Shown here piece by piece: positions 9,127 to 16,691 of a stretch of DNA of 34,014 bases. The notes beneath the pieces are model-generated. The model made no database searches. It worked only from the letters and a program-made list of their open reading frames with translations, and was not told the DNA's origin. The stretch is from Verrucomicrobiota bacterium. Lineage in GTDB: Bacteria > Chlamydiota > Chlamydiia > Chlamydiales > JAEYWL01. The stretch is taken from NCBI GenBank assembly GCA_023428915.1, contig JAEYWL010000117.1:1-34014 (forward strand), in the 5' to 3' direction. The first letter of the stretch is position 1, and each line of letters begins with the position of its first letter. Position numbers and translations under genes: made by a program.

Positions 9127-9217
9127 CACTAGTTTGCGTAAAGAGAGTGAAGGATTTCAACGAAAGCGGGCTTGTTCAAATTCTAAGACGGCTCTAAATG
9201 GCGAGGTTATAGCGCAA

Positions 9218-10966
9218 TCAGGGGCTTAAGCCGAGGTTGGATTGCTCTTTTGCTTTTTTTTGAATCGGCAGTATTTGGCCGGGCTTTTCCCTTTTTTTGC
9301 GAATATGCTCGGACACTAATTTAGAATATTCTGCAGGTATCATTTGAGCAGCAAGACTATAGAGGGCTGTCCTTGTGATTAATTCCACAGGATGTCCTCC
9401 TATTATTCCATTGAAATTGCGCAGGACTGTCCTTACATCAAATTGATTTATTAGAGCCTTCATTTCAGCAAGCAGTGTGTTACGTTCAGTATCGTGTTTC
9501 CGCAGGTAGTCTATTTCCGGGTGATTTTTAACAATTATTCCGAGTAAGTATTCAATACTGTTATAAGTAGCTATAGCTCTTATTTCTTTACTTTGGGATT
9601 CATCTTGGGAAAATTTAGCTGCAAATACCGTTGGAGTTGTCTTTTCGGTTTGAAATGCTTCGGCATATTTAGCGAAAAGCTCCAATTTATTTTCATCTTT
9701 TCTTGAAAATTGCGATTTTGCTGAACCTGAAAGGGATTTCCTATACTCCCAGGCTTTCTGTGTCGGATTGTTGGAGTTAATGGAGTATTGCACAACTAAC
9801 CTGGAGTTTTCCTTAGTTGCTAAGCCTATAGCAAGGCAATACAGTGCTGTAGCAGTATTAAAGGTTATCTTAGTCGGGGTTGGATTGTCACTTTCAGTTT
9901 CTAAGTTCATTAGTTGGAGGTTATTTACTATTGCCTCGAGGGAAAGTTTTTCCGCTATATATTGCTTGATAACAGCAACCAAAGCCTTACGCCGATCTTT
10001 ATGGTCGCGTAAATAGCTAAATTGGTGATTAACTATACTATTCTTGTAATTATCCTCTAAAATTCCTGCTATGCGCTTCAAACGAGGCAGCATAGATGTA
10101 TTTTTTACACCATTAAATTCACTTGAAGCCTGACGGGCTATCTCGGCTTGGGTTAGAGGAGAAGTATCCCTAGAAGTTGTCTCGGCTAGGGTTAGAGATT
10201 TTTTTGCATTTGCCATGGCAGCAGCTGCGGCGGCCAAAAACTTCAGTTTTGCTGGAGCACCCCACCGGCGCTGTTTCTGTTTCCTGGTAGAGCTGGCTTT
10301 TTCCGGCAAGAGCGGCGAGGGCTCAGGTGTATTTATAGGTGAGGAATCCTTAGAAGCCATCTCAGCTTGGTTTAGAGGTTGTTCTGCATTTGCTATACCA
10401 GCGCCGGTAGGCAAAAACTCCGGCCTTGCTGAATTATCCCAATGGCGATTTGTCTGTTTACCGGCAGAGAGAGTTTCTCCTGATAAGAGAGGGAAGGACG
10501 CCAGTGTGTTTTCTGAAGAGAAAGAAGGTATTGGCGTTTTTGCCAAGGCTTCTTCGCAATGATTTAGTGCGGAGAGATAAAAAATGGCAGTTGCTATTCT
10601 ATGGTGCCTGAGACTATTCAGACGCTCCAATTCTATCTGCTGCCACACCCCCTTTAATTGTTCCGGCTGGGCTGGATGTTCCTTAATGAAGCGTATTTCA
10701 TGGATAAGGGTTCTCAATTCAAGATCGCGGGCGGCCTGTTCTTCGAGCTGTTTTTTAAAAAGTGCGATTTGCGGATCGGATGTTGTTATTGAAGCCTGTG
10801 TCTCAAAGAAAGCAAGCATCCTATCTTGCAGCGAGATGTGCACGTGGTGAAATGCAATATCTAGCGGCAAAGGTTCCGGACTTGGTTGCGCAGAGGAAGT
10901 GGCAAAAGGAGGTGTACTGTGTTCAGGCTGCAGGGGAATTGGCCTGTAAGCAATATTATCGAGCAT
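9218..10966 (-). CDS. Hypothetical protein, paralogue A, with NLS-like tail
   Basis: I do not recognise a named family. The 582-aa product has a Pro/Ser-rich N-terminus, a helical segment around 45-145, a low-complexity middle with a tandem duplication (about 158-211 and 217-271), then two copies of a roughly 75-85 residue module (about 313-391 and 483-551). Each module has the pattern F/I-x-YL-x-x-H-x-x-x-R followed by T-x-TALY. The C-terminus has two basic clusters, RKKREK and KKAK, about 10 residues apart, like a bipartite nuclear localisation signal. It is paralogous to the product of 11068-12660 along most of its length. ATG 10966 follows AAAGGG at good spacing; a TTG six codons upstream is less likely. 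A host-directed effector is inference. Confidence 0.8.
   Translation of the reverse strand: MLDNIAYRPIPLQPEHSTPPFATSSAQPSPEPLPLDIAFHHVHISLQDRMLAFFETQASITTSDPQIALFKKQLEEQAARDLELRTLIHEIRFIKEHPAQPEQLKGVWQQIELERLNSLRHHRIATAIFYLSALNHCEEALAKTPIPSFSSENTLASFPLLSGETLSAGKQTNRHWDNSARPEFLPTGAGIANAEQPLNQAEMASKDSSPINTPEPSPLLPEKASSTRKQKQRRWGAPAKLKFLAAAAAAMANAKKSLTLAETTSRDTSPLTQAEIARQASSEFNGVKNTSMLPRLKRIAGILEDNYKNSIVNHQFSYLRDHKDRRKALVAVIKQYIAEKLSLEAIVNNLQLMNLETESDNPTPTKITFNTATALYCLAIGLATKENSRLVVQYSINSNNPTQKAWEYRKSLSGSAKSQFSRKDENKLELFAKYAEAFQTEKTTPTVFAAKFSQDESQSKEIRAIATYNSIEYLLGIIVKNHPEIDYLRKHDTERNTLLAEMKALINQFDVRTVLRNFNGIIGGHPVELITRTALYSLAAQMIPAEYSKLVSEHIRKKREKPGQILPIQKKAKEQSNLGLSP
10154..10495 (-). repeat. 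Tandem duplication inside paralogue A gene
   Basis: Two adjacent blocks of about 160 bp (10154-10318 and 10334-10495) match at both protein and DNA level. The protein patterns PLL-x(5)-S-x-x-K-Q and NA-x(3)-L-x-x-AE-x-x-S-x-D-x-SP occur in each, and the shared DNA includes variants of GTTAGAG, TGCATTTGC and GGCAAAAACT. A third partial copy of the LTQAE motif follows. This suggests a fairly recent in-frame expansion of a surface or linker region. Confidence 0.8.
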
Positions 10967-11067
10967 GTGTGCCCTTTGTTTCAAGCATTGTTTAAAAAGT
11001 TAACAATATCACGGCTTCCATATGGCCAAAAGGAAAAAGTCATTTTCACAGTCATAAAGAGTGTAGA

Positions 11068-12660
11068 TTATGTTTTTGGTTTTTTAGCAGGCTCAGCAGT
11101 TGTTGATGGGGTGTTGCTTTTTTTGCGTTTGAGGTTGGATTTAGCAGCTAATCGCGTATGTTCCTGAGATGTAAGGCCTGTAACAAGGCTATAGAGAGCA
11201 GTTCTTGTGCTTAACTGCATTTCTTGATTGCATATTTTTCCGTCGAAATTGCGTAAGACTGTTTTGAGATCATGCTTTTGATTTGTGAGGGCAGCCATTT
11301 TAGCGAGCAGCGCTTCGCGTTCGGTAGCATGTTCCTGCAAATAGAGGAATTCTCGATTCCCAATTGCAGTACGCCCAAGCATATGCCAGAGCCTGCTTAT
11401 AGTGGCAATTCCTCTAATTTCCTTGCTCAGTGATTCATCTTTCAACAACTGCTTTATAAAGTCCTCTGCAGAGCATTTGTCATACTGAAATGCCTCGGCA
11501 TATCTAGCAAAAAGTTCTAAATAATTCTCATTAATTTTGCAGGGGTGAGGCGTGATATTTACATCGGGTTGTACATTATCCAAAGCCATATTTGATTCAG
11601 GATTTTTCAAATGATCGTAAATATGATGTACATGATTAAGGGGAGTTTTAACAAATAATTTGGAGTTGTCTTTTCTGGCTAATCCTATTGCAAAGCTATA
11701 GAGCGCTGTGGCTGTAATAAAGCTTATCTTAGACTTGATACTCTCGTCGTCGCCTTCCAAGTTTTTTTGTTGGAGGGCGTGCACAATTTCTTTAATATCT
11801 CTTTCCGCTTCATTGCTATTGACAGTATCAATCAATTTTTGGGTTGCGTCAACCAAAGCAGTGCGCCGCTCTTCATGGCTGCGTAGATAGACAAACTGAT
11901 GATTTTCCTCCATAGTGCCTGTCACACGCGCTAAACGTTTTTTAAGTCCGCTATGGCTCCTTGCTTTAAACTGGGGAAGTTCTCGAGCCAGGGATATTAT
12001 TTTATGGAGAGTTAAAGAGCCATCTGCATGCTTCTTAGCATAGGACAAGAGTGCTATTGTTTCATCCTCTGTCCATTCATGTACTTTAGGTTGTTTAAGC
12101 ATGTTAGCATTGCTGGAGGAAATAATAGCTTCAGGTACAGGGAGTGAGGCTTTTTCCGAAGGATTCGGATGAGCCTGTGTGTTTTCGAGATTTTTACTAT
12201 AGTTTTGAGCGCAGACTTTTAAAAGTGCGGTTCCACTTTCAAGGAAGCCAAGAGCTTTCTGATAGTCTGATACAGTATTTTCCAACAATGTCTTCAGCTG
12301 TTTTGGCAGATTTGCATTGGCGGCTATAGTTTGGTTTGCAGCGGCGATCTTGCTGCGTAGTTCCTTCTCAAAAGCGGTCCGCTTTTCGAGTTGGTTTTTA
12401 AAAACAGGCAATGCAGCGGCCGAAGTTACGGTGGAAGAAAGTGCATCAATAAGTGCGAGTTCTTCCCTTTGCGGGCTTTCAGCAGTTTTTTCATTAGAGC
12501 TTGCTTGTAAATCAAGAGATTCTTCACTAGGCTGCGGCAGCTCTTTAGCCTGCTGTGCATCAGAAGTAGTTAAAGGCGCTTTCTCTTGTGGTTGCGGCAA
12601 GGAAGTATCAGGCGGCCTTTCAAAGGGCGAAAATGCGCAGCTAGAGCTAATTTTAAACAT
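11068..12660 (-). CDS. Hypothetical protein, paralogue B, Myb/SANT-like, NLS-like tail
   Basis: This 530-aa protein is not a recognised named family but is a clear paralogue of the product of 9218-10966. In order it has a Ser/Pro/Gln-rich start, a helical segment matching paralogue A, then at about 193-246 a stretch beginning WTEDETIALLSYAKKH and ending with SHSGLKKRLARV that has the three-helix spacing of Myb/SANT DNA-binding domains. Two diverged copies of the YL-x-x-H...TALYS module follow (about 254-337 and 435-508). The tail KRKKSNTPSTTAEPAKKPK has bipartite nuclear-localisation form. ATG 12660 follows AAGG with a 5-nt spacer; ATGs 8 and 21 codons upstream lack good ribosome sites. No signal peptide is seen. 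DNA binding in a host nucleus is inference. Confidence 0.8.
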   Translation of the reverse strand: MFKISSSCAFSPFERPPDTSLPQPQEKAPLTTSDAQQAKELPQPSEESLDLQASSNEKTAESPQREELALIDALSSTVTSAAALPVFKNQLEKRTAFEKELRSKIAAANQTIAANANLPKQLKTLLENTVSDYQKALGFLESGTALLKVCAQNYSKNLENTQAHPNPSEKASLPVPEAIISSSNANMLKQPKVHEWTEDETIALLSYAKKHADGSLTLHKIISLARELPQFKARSHSGLKKRLARVTGTMEENHQFVYLRSHEERRTALVDATQKLIDTVNSNEAERDIKEIVHALQQKNLEGDDESIKSKISFITATALYSFAIGLARKDNSKLFVKTPLNHVHHIYDHLKNPESNMALDNVQPDVNITPHPCKINENYLELFARYAEAFQYDKCSAEDFIKQLLKDESLSKEIRGIATISRLWHMLGRTAIGNREFLYLQEHATEREALLAKMAALTNQKHDLKTVLRNFDGKICNQEMQLSTRTALYSLVTGLTSQEHTRLAAKSNLKRKKSNTPSTTAEPAKKPKT

Positions 12661-12730
12661 AAAAACCTTTTTATAAAATTGCATATCTGAAACTTGGCGA
12701 GGCGTATTTCTCAGCCTTATCAAAAATGCT

Positions 12731-12748
12731 GTATAAATTTGTTTATAC
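12731..12748. promoter_or_regulatory. Perfect 7-4-7 palindrome upstream of paralogue B
   Basis: GTATAAATTTGTTTATAC is a perfect inverted repeat of 7-bp arms around TTTG, about 70 bp upstream of the ATG of paralogue B, in very AT-rich DNA. It could be an operator or a transcript hairpin. The AT-richness makes a chance occurrence plausible. Confidence 0.35.
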
Positions 12749-12888
12749 TTTAATGCTTTAATTTATAATTTTTTTATATCTTATTATTTAGATAAGGATT
12801 ATGTAATAAATTCATAAAGATATGATAAAGATAATCTGATTCTAATAAAAAAAGAATAAATGACTTTACGGAGAAAAAGATGTTGGAA

Positions 12889-12913
12889 GCTTAAAGCGGG
12901 GCTGGCTTTAAGC
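12889..12913 (-). terminator. Hairpin downstream of the holin-like gene
   Basis: GCTTAAAGC (12889-12897) and GCTTTAAGC (12905-12913) form a perfect 9-bp stem with a 7-nt loop, 18 bp past the stop of the minus-strand gene at 12932. On that strand it is followed by a pyrimidine-rich stretch with a short T run (CATCTTTTTC), so it is a plausible though not strong intrinsic terminator. Confidence 0.5.
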
Positions 12914-12931
12914 CTCTTTCCTTGCTGGCTG

Positions 12932-13270
12932 CTAGCGGTCGTTGATGGAGTAGAGAAAACTGTTGATGATGGCCAAAATAACGGCAAAGGCCATGGCCCA
13001 CCAGAAGCCATCGACGTGAAAGCCGGGGACAATCCAAGCCACAAGCAGAACCAGGCCGGCGATAATGACCAGGGTGAATAAGCCAAGCGTTAGAATGTTG
13101 ATCGGCAAAGTTAGTAAAAAGATGAGGGGCCGGATGAAAGTGTTGATAAAGCCCAGCACTACAGCCACGACGAGTGCTGTAAAAAAGCTGTCAATGCGCA
13201 CGCCTGGAAGGATATTTGCTGTGACAAATACCGCTACGGAGCTTAGCAGAATGGTCATTAATGCGTTCAT
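12932..13270 (-). CDS. Phage holin 4-type small membrane protein
   Basis: The 112-aa protein consists almost entirely of hydrophobic helices: four membrane segments at about 5-22, 28-50, 53-78 and 85-107. The motif GFINTFIRPLI followed by LPINILTLG is typical of the Phage_holin_4 family (PF04020), small inner-membrane proteins widespread in bacteria and of unknown function despite the name. The ATG is preceded by GAGG at 7-nt spacing. It lies 58 bp downstream of the NTT transporter gene on the same strand and may be co-transcribed with it; a hairpin follows at 12889-12913. Nothing here indicates a prophage. Confidence 0.85.
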   Translation of the reverse strand: MNALMTILLSSVAVFVTANILPGVRIDSFFTALVVAVVLGFINTFIRPLIFLLTLPINILTLGLFTLVIIAGLVLLVAWIVPGFHVDGFWWAMAFAVILAIINSFLYSINDR

Positions 13271-13328
13271 GGTTTTGCCTCGATTCTTTAAGATTGCTGT
13301 CTAATTATATGAGTAAACGGTTTGCAAT

Positions 13329-14807
13329 TCAAGCACTGTCATGCGCTGGCTGCAGCCCTTTGCCATCGACCATTTTTCCGAGACGGAAAGTGGCGCCGAT
13401 CCATGCTAAGGTGAAAGTCATGGAAATTACACCGGTCAGTAAAGCACTGCCAATGGGGCTTCCAAATAGGCGTATCAGCAGGATACTCAGCAGAGAAGAG
13501 CTTCCTTTACCTAAACGGGAGCATATTCCATCAATAACCAGCTTGCCTTTAATTTTTTCATCGCTCGCGAGATGCACGAAGGCTAACTCCTTTGAAGAGT
13601 CAAACAGAGTATATTTTGTGCTTCGGCAAAGAACGAATTGTGCAGCGCCAAAGAGGACGCAGAGCGCCAGCCAATGTATGCCGGCAGCTTCGAGCGAGAC
13701 AGGCCAGCTGTCTTTAAAGCAAACTGCAATGATGAATGGACCCCCGGTAAGCAGTAAGCAGACAGGAGTCACAACTGAGGAGACAACCCAGCGGAAGCGG
13801 GCAAACAACCAAGGGGCAATAAAGAGGGCGGAAACAAAGGTAAGCGCACCCCCCCAAGTGGACAGCTTGCCCATAAACTGGCAATACTGTTTAGGATCGG
13901 GGTAATGCAGCTTGAACACATCGAGTATAATCACTTCCCCCAGGCTATAAGCGATATAATCGCCTGAAACAATGATGGCCATTAATAAGAGATAAGGCGA
14001 GCGCCAGCAAGTTGAGATGCATTCGCGCAGACTTAAATTTTTTTTATGGAACGAACTTTGCTCTGTATTCAAAAAAGTTGTTGGTTTTTGGATAGACAGT
14101 TTACGCCAAAGCTGGTAAAACAGCAGTGCTGTTATGCAACCGATTATGCAAATTGCTGTGATTAATAAATAAAACGAATGTTTCCAAGCCATCTGATTTA
14201 TAGAAAGCAGCGAAGCGGTAGTTTCTGAGGTACATGTGGCAATGACACTTCCAGCCAGCATAGCGCCAATACTCGTTCCGAGAGTTAGGGGAGCATAATA
14301 CTTCTTAGCTTCACTTAACGAGAGATATTGATTGATCAGGGCGCAAAAAAGCACTGAGTAAATAGCCACTTTCCACAATTCTGCCATCGCATAAAACATC
14401 ATAGAAACAAAGGGAACTAAGTACTCTGCAAGTATTGCCTGCAAGGGAAAATGAGGCAGGCTTAGAAGCTGCTGTTTCAACCCGGCAAGAAAAGGGTAAA
14501 TGGCAAAAGCAAAAGTGGCGTAAAACCCCAAAAAAAGCGCCATGGTATAACAAAATACTTTTTGCAGGGGATATTTGCCGATGAGCCAGGTAATGAAAGC
14601 TGTGATGAGTATAGCTCCAGGGGCAGCGCCTAATAGTTCAAAATAGGGAAGAAGCGCAGCGCTTCCGCCAAGATCGGCCACTGTAAGCGTATTGCGAATG
14701 CTGCGCAGCACGGTAAAATTAATATTGATGAGGGTAGAAATAGCAAACATCAGCAGAAATAAGGGCGTTAATAGGGTCTTGCTATAATTAATAAAGGCGT
14801 GAACCAT
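13329..14807 (-). CDS. NTT-family (ATP/ADP translocase-like) nucleotide transporter
   Basis: This is a polytopic inner-membrane protein of the ATP/ADP translocase (TLC/NTT) family that obligate intracellular bacteria use to take nucleotides from the host. The 492 aa hold about 11-12 hydrophobic segments. Family landmarks are FTVLR, AELWK, SEAKKYYAPL, RSPYLLL and, best conserved, STKYTLFDSSKELAF with IKGK after it. The N-terminal region before the first membrane segment is short. Several charged positions differ from the chlamydial ATP/ADP exchanger as I recall it: KDTL is RNTL, IPFIKLW is LPYFELL and EVTWK is EVIILD. It may therefore carry another substrate or use another mechanism. The ATG is preceded by AGGAG. 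It is divergent from the LRR genes. Confidence 0.88.
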   Translation of the reverse strand: MVHAFINYSKTLLTPLFLLMFAISTLININFTVLRSIRNTLTVADLGGSAALLPYFELLGAAPGAILITAFITWLIGKYPLQKVFCYTMALFLGFYATFAFAIYPFLAGLKQQLLSLPHFPLQAILAEYLVPFVSMMFYAMAELWKVAIYSVLFCALINQYLSLSEAKKYYAPLTLGTSIGAMLAGSVIATCTSETTASLLSINQMAWKHSFYLLITAICIIGCITALLFYQLWRKLSIQKPTTFLNTEQSSFHKKNLSLRECISTCWRSPYLLLMAIIVSGDYIAYSLGEVIILDVFKLHYPDPKQYCQFMGKLSTWGGALTFVSALFIAPWLFARFRWVVSSVVTPVCLLLTGGPFIIAVCFKDSWPVSLEAAGIHWLALCVLFGAAQFVLCRSTKYTLFDSSKELAFVHLASDEKIKGKLVIDGICSRLGKGSSSLLSILLIRLFGSPIGSALLTGVISMTFTLAWIGATFRLGKMVDGKGLQPAHDSA

Positions 14808-14899
14808 AGAGGATAACTCCTAAAAACAAATAAAATAGAAATAATTTATAACATACCCAGAATAGTTTAACTAGGGAAACTATAGAAAGGGGGGAACAT

Positions 14900-16678
14900 A
14901 TGAATAGTGGCAAAGTGTCCGGTTTTTCTACAGTTGCATTATCTTGGTCAGCTGCGGCTTCAACTCAAGTAAAACAACTCATCACCGCTTGGTCGAGTTC
15001 AAAACCTTCTTCTTGCGACTGTGAAAAATATAATCATCATGAATTAGAAAAAGTTCGCAAGGCTTCCGGCCAAAGCCAGTTAGAATTTTGGCAAGGACAA
15101 AACCGCTCGCTGCTTGCCAGGACAATTAATGCCGGCGGCACGGCAGAGGATTTAAGGCAGGTATTTAATCAACATGTCAGTCAAAAATTTATTCAAGCTG
15201 CGCACATTAGCAAACTGAAATCCCGCTATTTGGGAAATGAAACTGAAATAGCAGAATTGCTGCAAGAAGCTATTGCAAACCTCAACTGCTCTAAAGACAT
15301 TAGCTTAATTGCCTTTTGGCTTGCGATTGAAGATGAATTGCTCAAACTAGGACTAATCGACCCTCAAGATAAAATCCCCCTTTGTCCGCATGAAATACGG
15401 GATTGGTTTAAAGATGAAGCTAATCTGGCCAAAATAGCAAAGATAACCAGCTTAACGTTAACACGGCCGGTAACGATAGTCCCTCCATTATTCGCGTTTC
15501 TCACAGGACTTACTGAATTGCATATCAAAGATATCAACGGCGATTTAGAATTCCCTAAAATTGTTACAAAAAAACCGCCTCCTTTGCTTCGGGATATTTA
15601 CATTGAAAGATTTACAGGAGAGAAAATCAAAGGCCTGGGGCAGTTTTCTGCTTCGATCACGTATTTAAAAATTTCCGATGTGAATGGTTTTCTGTTTGAT
15701 TGCGCTTTTTCAAAATTGACAAAACTTGAAATTGAAAGATTTCAAGGCAGTCAAATGGCTGGGATTGATTGCGCTACTTTTCCTGCTTTAACAGATTTAA
15801 AAATTACCAGTTCCCAACTTACTATTTTGCCCTTTTCTATTTACAGATTGGCGGGCCTGCAAAAATTGCAAGTTACAGATTGCAGATTGTTACGCGAAAT
15901 CCCTAATGGGATGGGAGCCTTGACGCAACTGCAGGAATTAGACCTTTCAAAAAATGCCATTTGTACATTTTCCCCTGAGGGTAACTTAAATAAACTGGTT
16001 AAACTAACCCGCTTTGACTGCAGCGACAATCCTCTAAGAGAATTTTCCCTTAATATCAGCGGTATGTGCTCCCTTACTCATTTAAAATTAAGCAAACTGC
16101 AATTATCTGCTGTGAATATTGAACTTTTTACGGGGAATACTTCTCTTATAGAAATTGATTTATCAGAGAATATGCTCGCTGAGCTGCCGGATCATTTGCC
16201 AAGATTTGTTGCTTTAGAAGTATTGAAACTAAAAGAAAATAAGCTCACTGTATTTCCCCAAACTGTTTGCTATTTACGGAATCTGGTGGAGATAGATTTG
16301 ACAAACAACCGGTTGGCAGGACAGGTGCCTGAAGATCTTAAATACCTCAGAAAATTAAAAAAGCTCTTTCTTGATGGAAATCCTGGGTTGGATCAAGTGC
16401 AAAGCGGCATTGACAAAACAAAACTAAGCTCGTTTACCTTTCCCCATGATATGGTGGAATATAATGAGATATTGGACTTTGAACAAGGAAAACTAGGAGA
16501 AGAAAAGGAACCAGTTTATTTTAATGAACCATGGTCGCTATCGCAAAGTTATATAAGCAATTTTGTCGCGATGGGTTCAACTGTTATAGGAGGGGCTAAC
16601 CAGTTACTGAACCAGACAGGGTTTTATGGCTGGTTGAAAAGACTGTATATGCCTCAAGACGACTCACAAGTTCATTAA
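14900..16678 (+). CDS. Leucine-rich repeat protein, first of tandem pair
   Basis: The 592-aa protein has three parts. Residues about 40-180 form a Cys-containing domain starting CEKYNH and including LIAFWLAIEDEL and CPHEIRDWF, shared with the next gene. Residues about 184-510 carry leucine-rich repeats of the form L-x-x-L-x-L-x-x-N-x-L-x-x-L/F-P. The tail from about 511 contains HDMVEYNEI and a hydrophobic stretch around ISNFVAMGSTVIGG. No signal peptide or clear membrane anchor is seen. LRR proteins of this kind are common in amoeba-infecting chlamydiae and are often proposed type III effectors, but that role is inference. The ATG follows a run of six G's at 5-nt spacing. It is divergent from the NTT gene and 13 bp upstream of its paralogue. 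Confidence 0.9.
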   Translation: MNSGKVSGFSTVALSWSAAASTQVKQLITAWSSSKPSSCDCEKYNHHELEKVRKASGQSQLEFWQGQNRSLLARTINAGGTAEDLRQVFNQHVSQKFIQAAHISKLKSRYLGNETEIAELLQEAIANLNCSKDISLIAFWLAIEDELLKLGLIDPQDKIPLCPHEIRDWFKDEANLAKIAKITSLTLTRPVTIVPPLFAFLTGLTELHIKDINGDLEFPKIVTKKPPPLLRDIYIERFTGEKIKGLGQFSASITYLKISDVNGFLFDCAFSKLTKLEIERFQGSQMAGIDCATFPALTDLKITSSQLTILPFSIYRLAGLQKLQVTDCRLLREIPNGMGALTQLQELDLSKNAICTFSPEGNLNKLVKLTRFDCSDNPLREFSLNISGMCSLTHLKLSKLQLSAVNIELFTGNTSLIEIDLSENMLAELPDHLPRFVALEVLKLKENKLTVFPQTVCYLRNLVEIDLTNNRLAGQVPEDLKYLRKLKKLFLDGNPGLDQVQSGIDKTKLSSFTFPHDMVEYNEILDFEQGKLGEEKEPVYFNEPWSLSQSYISNFVAMGSTVIGGANQLLNQTGFYGWLKRLYMPQDDSQVH

Positions 16679-16691
16679 CTTTAAGAGGCTT

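Noticed and set aside
8884..9132. 82-aa open frame across the end of the peptidase gene
   Set aside because: It is an out-of-frame reading of the peptidase 3' end and the palindromic repeat; the DLDLDHD-type composition comes from the repeated GATC/CGAT bases.
12932..13270. Prophage lysis gene
   Set aside because: The Phage_holin_4 family is a widespread cellular membrane protein; no phage structural, integrase or endolysin genes are nearby.
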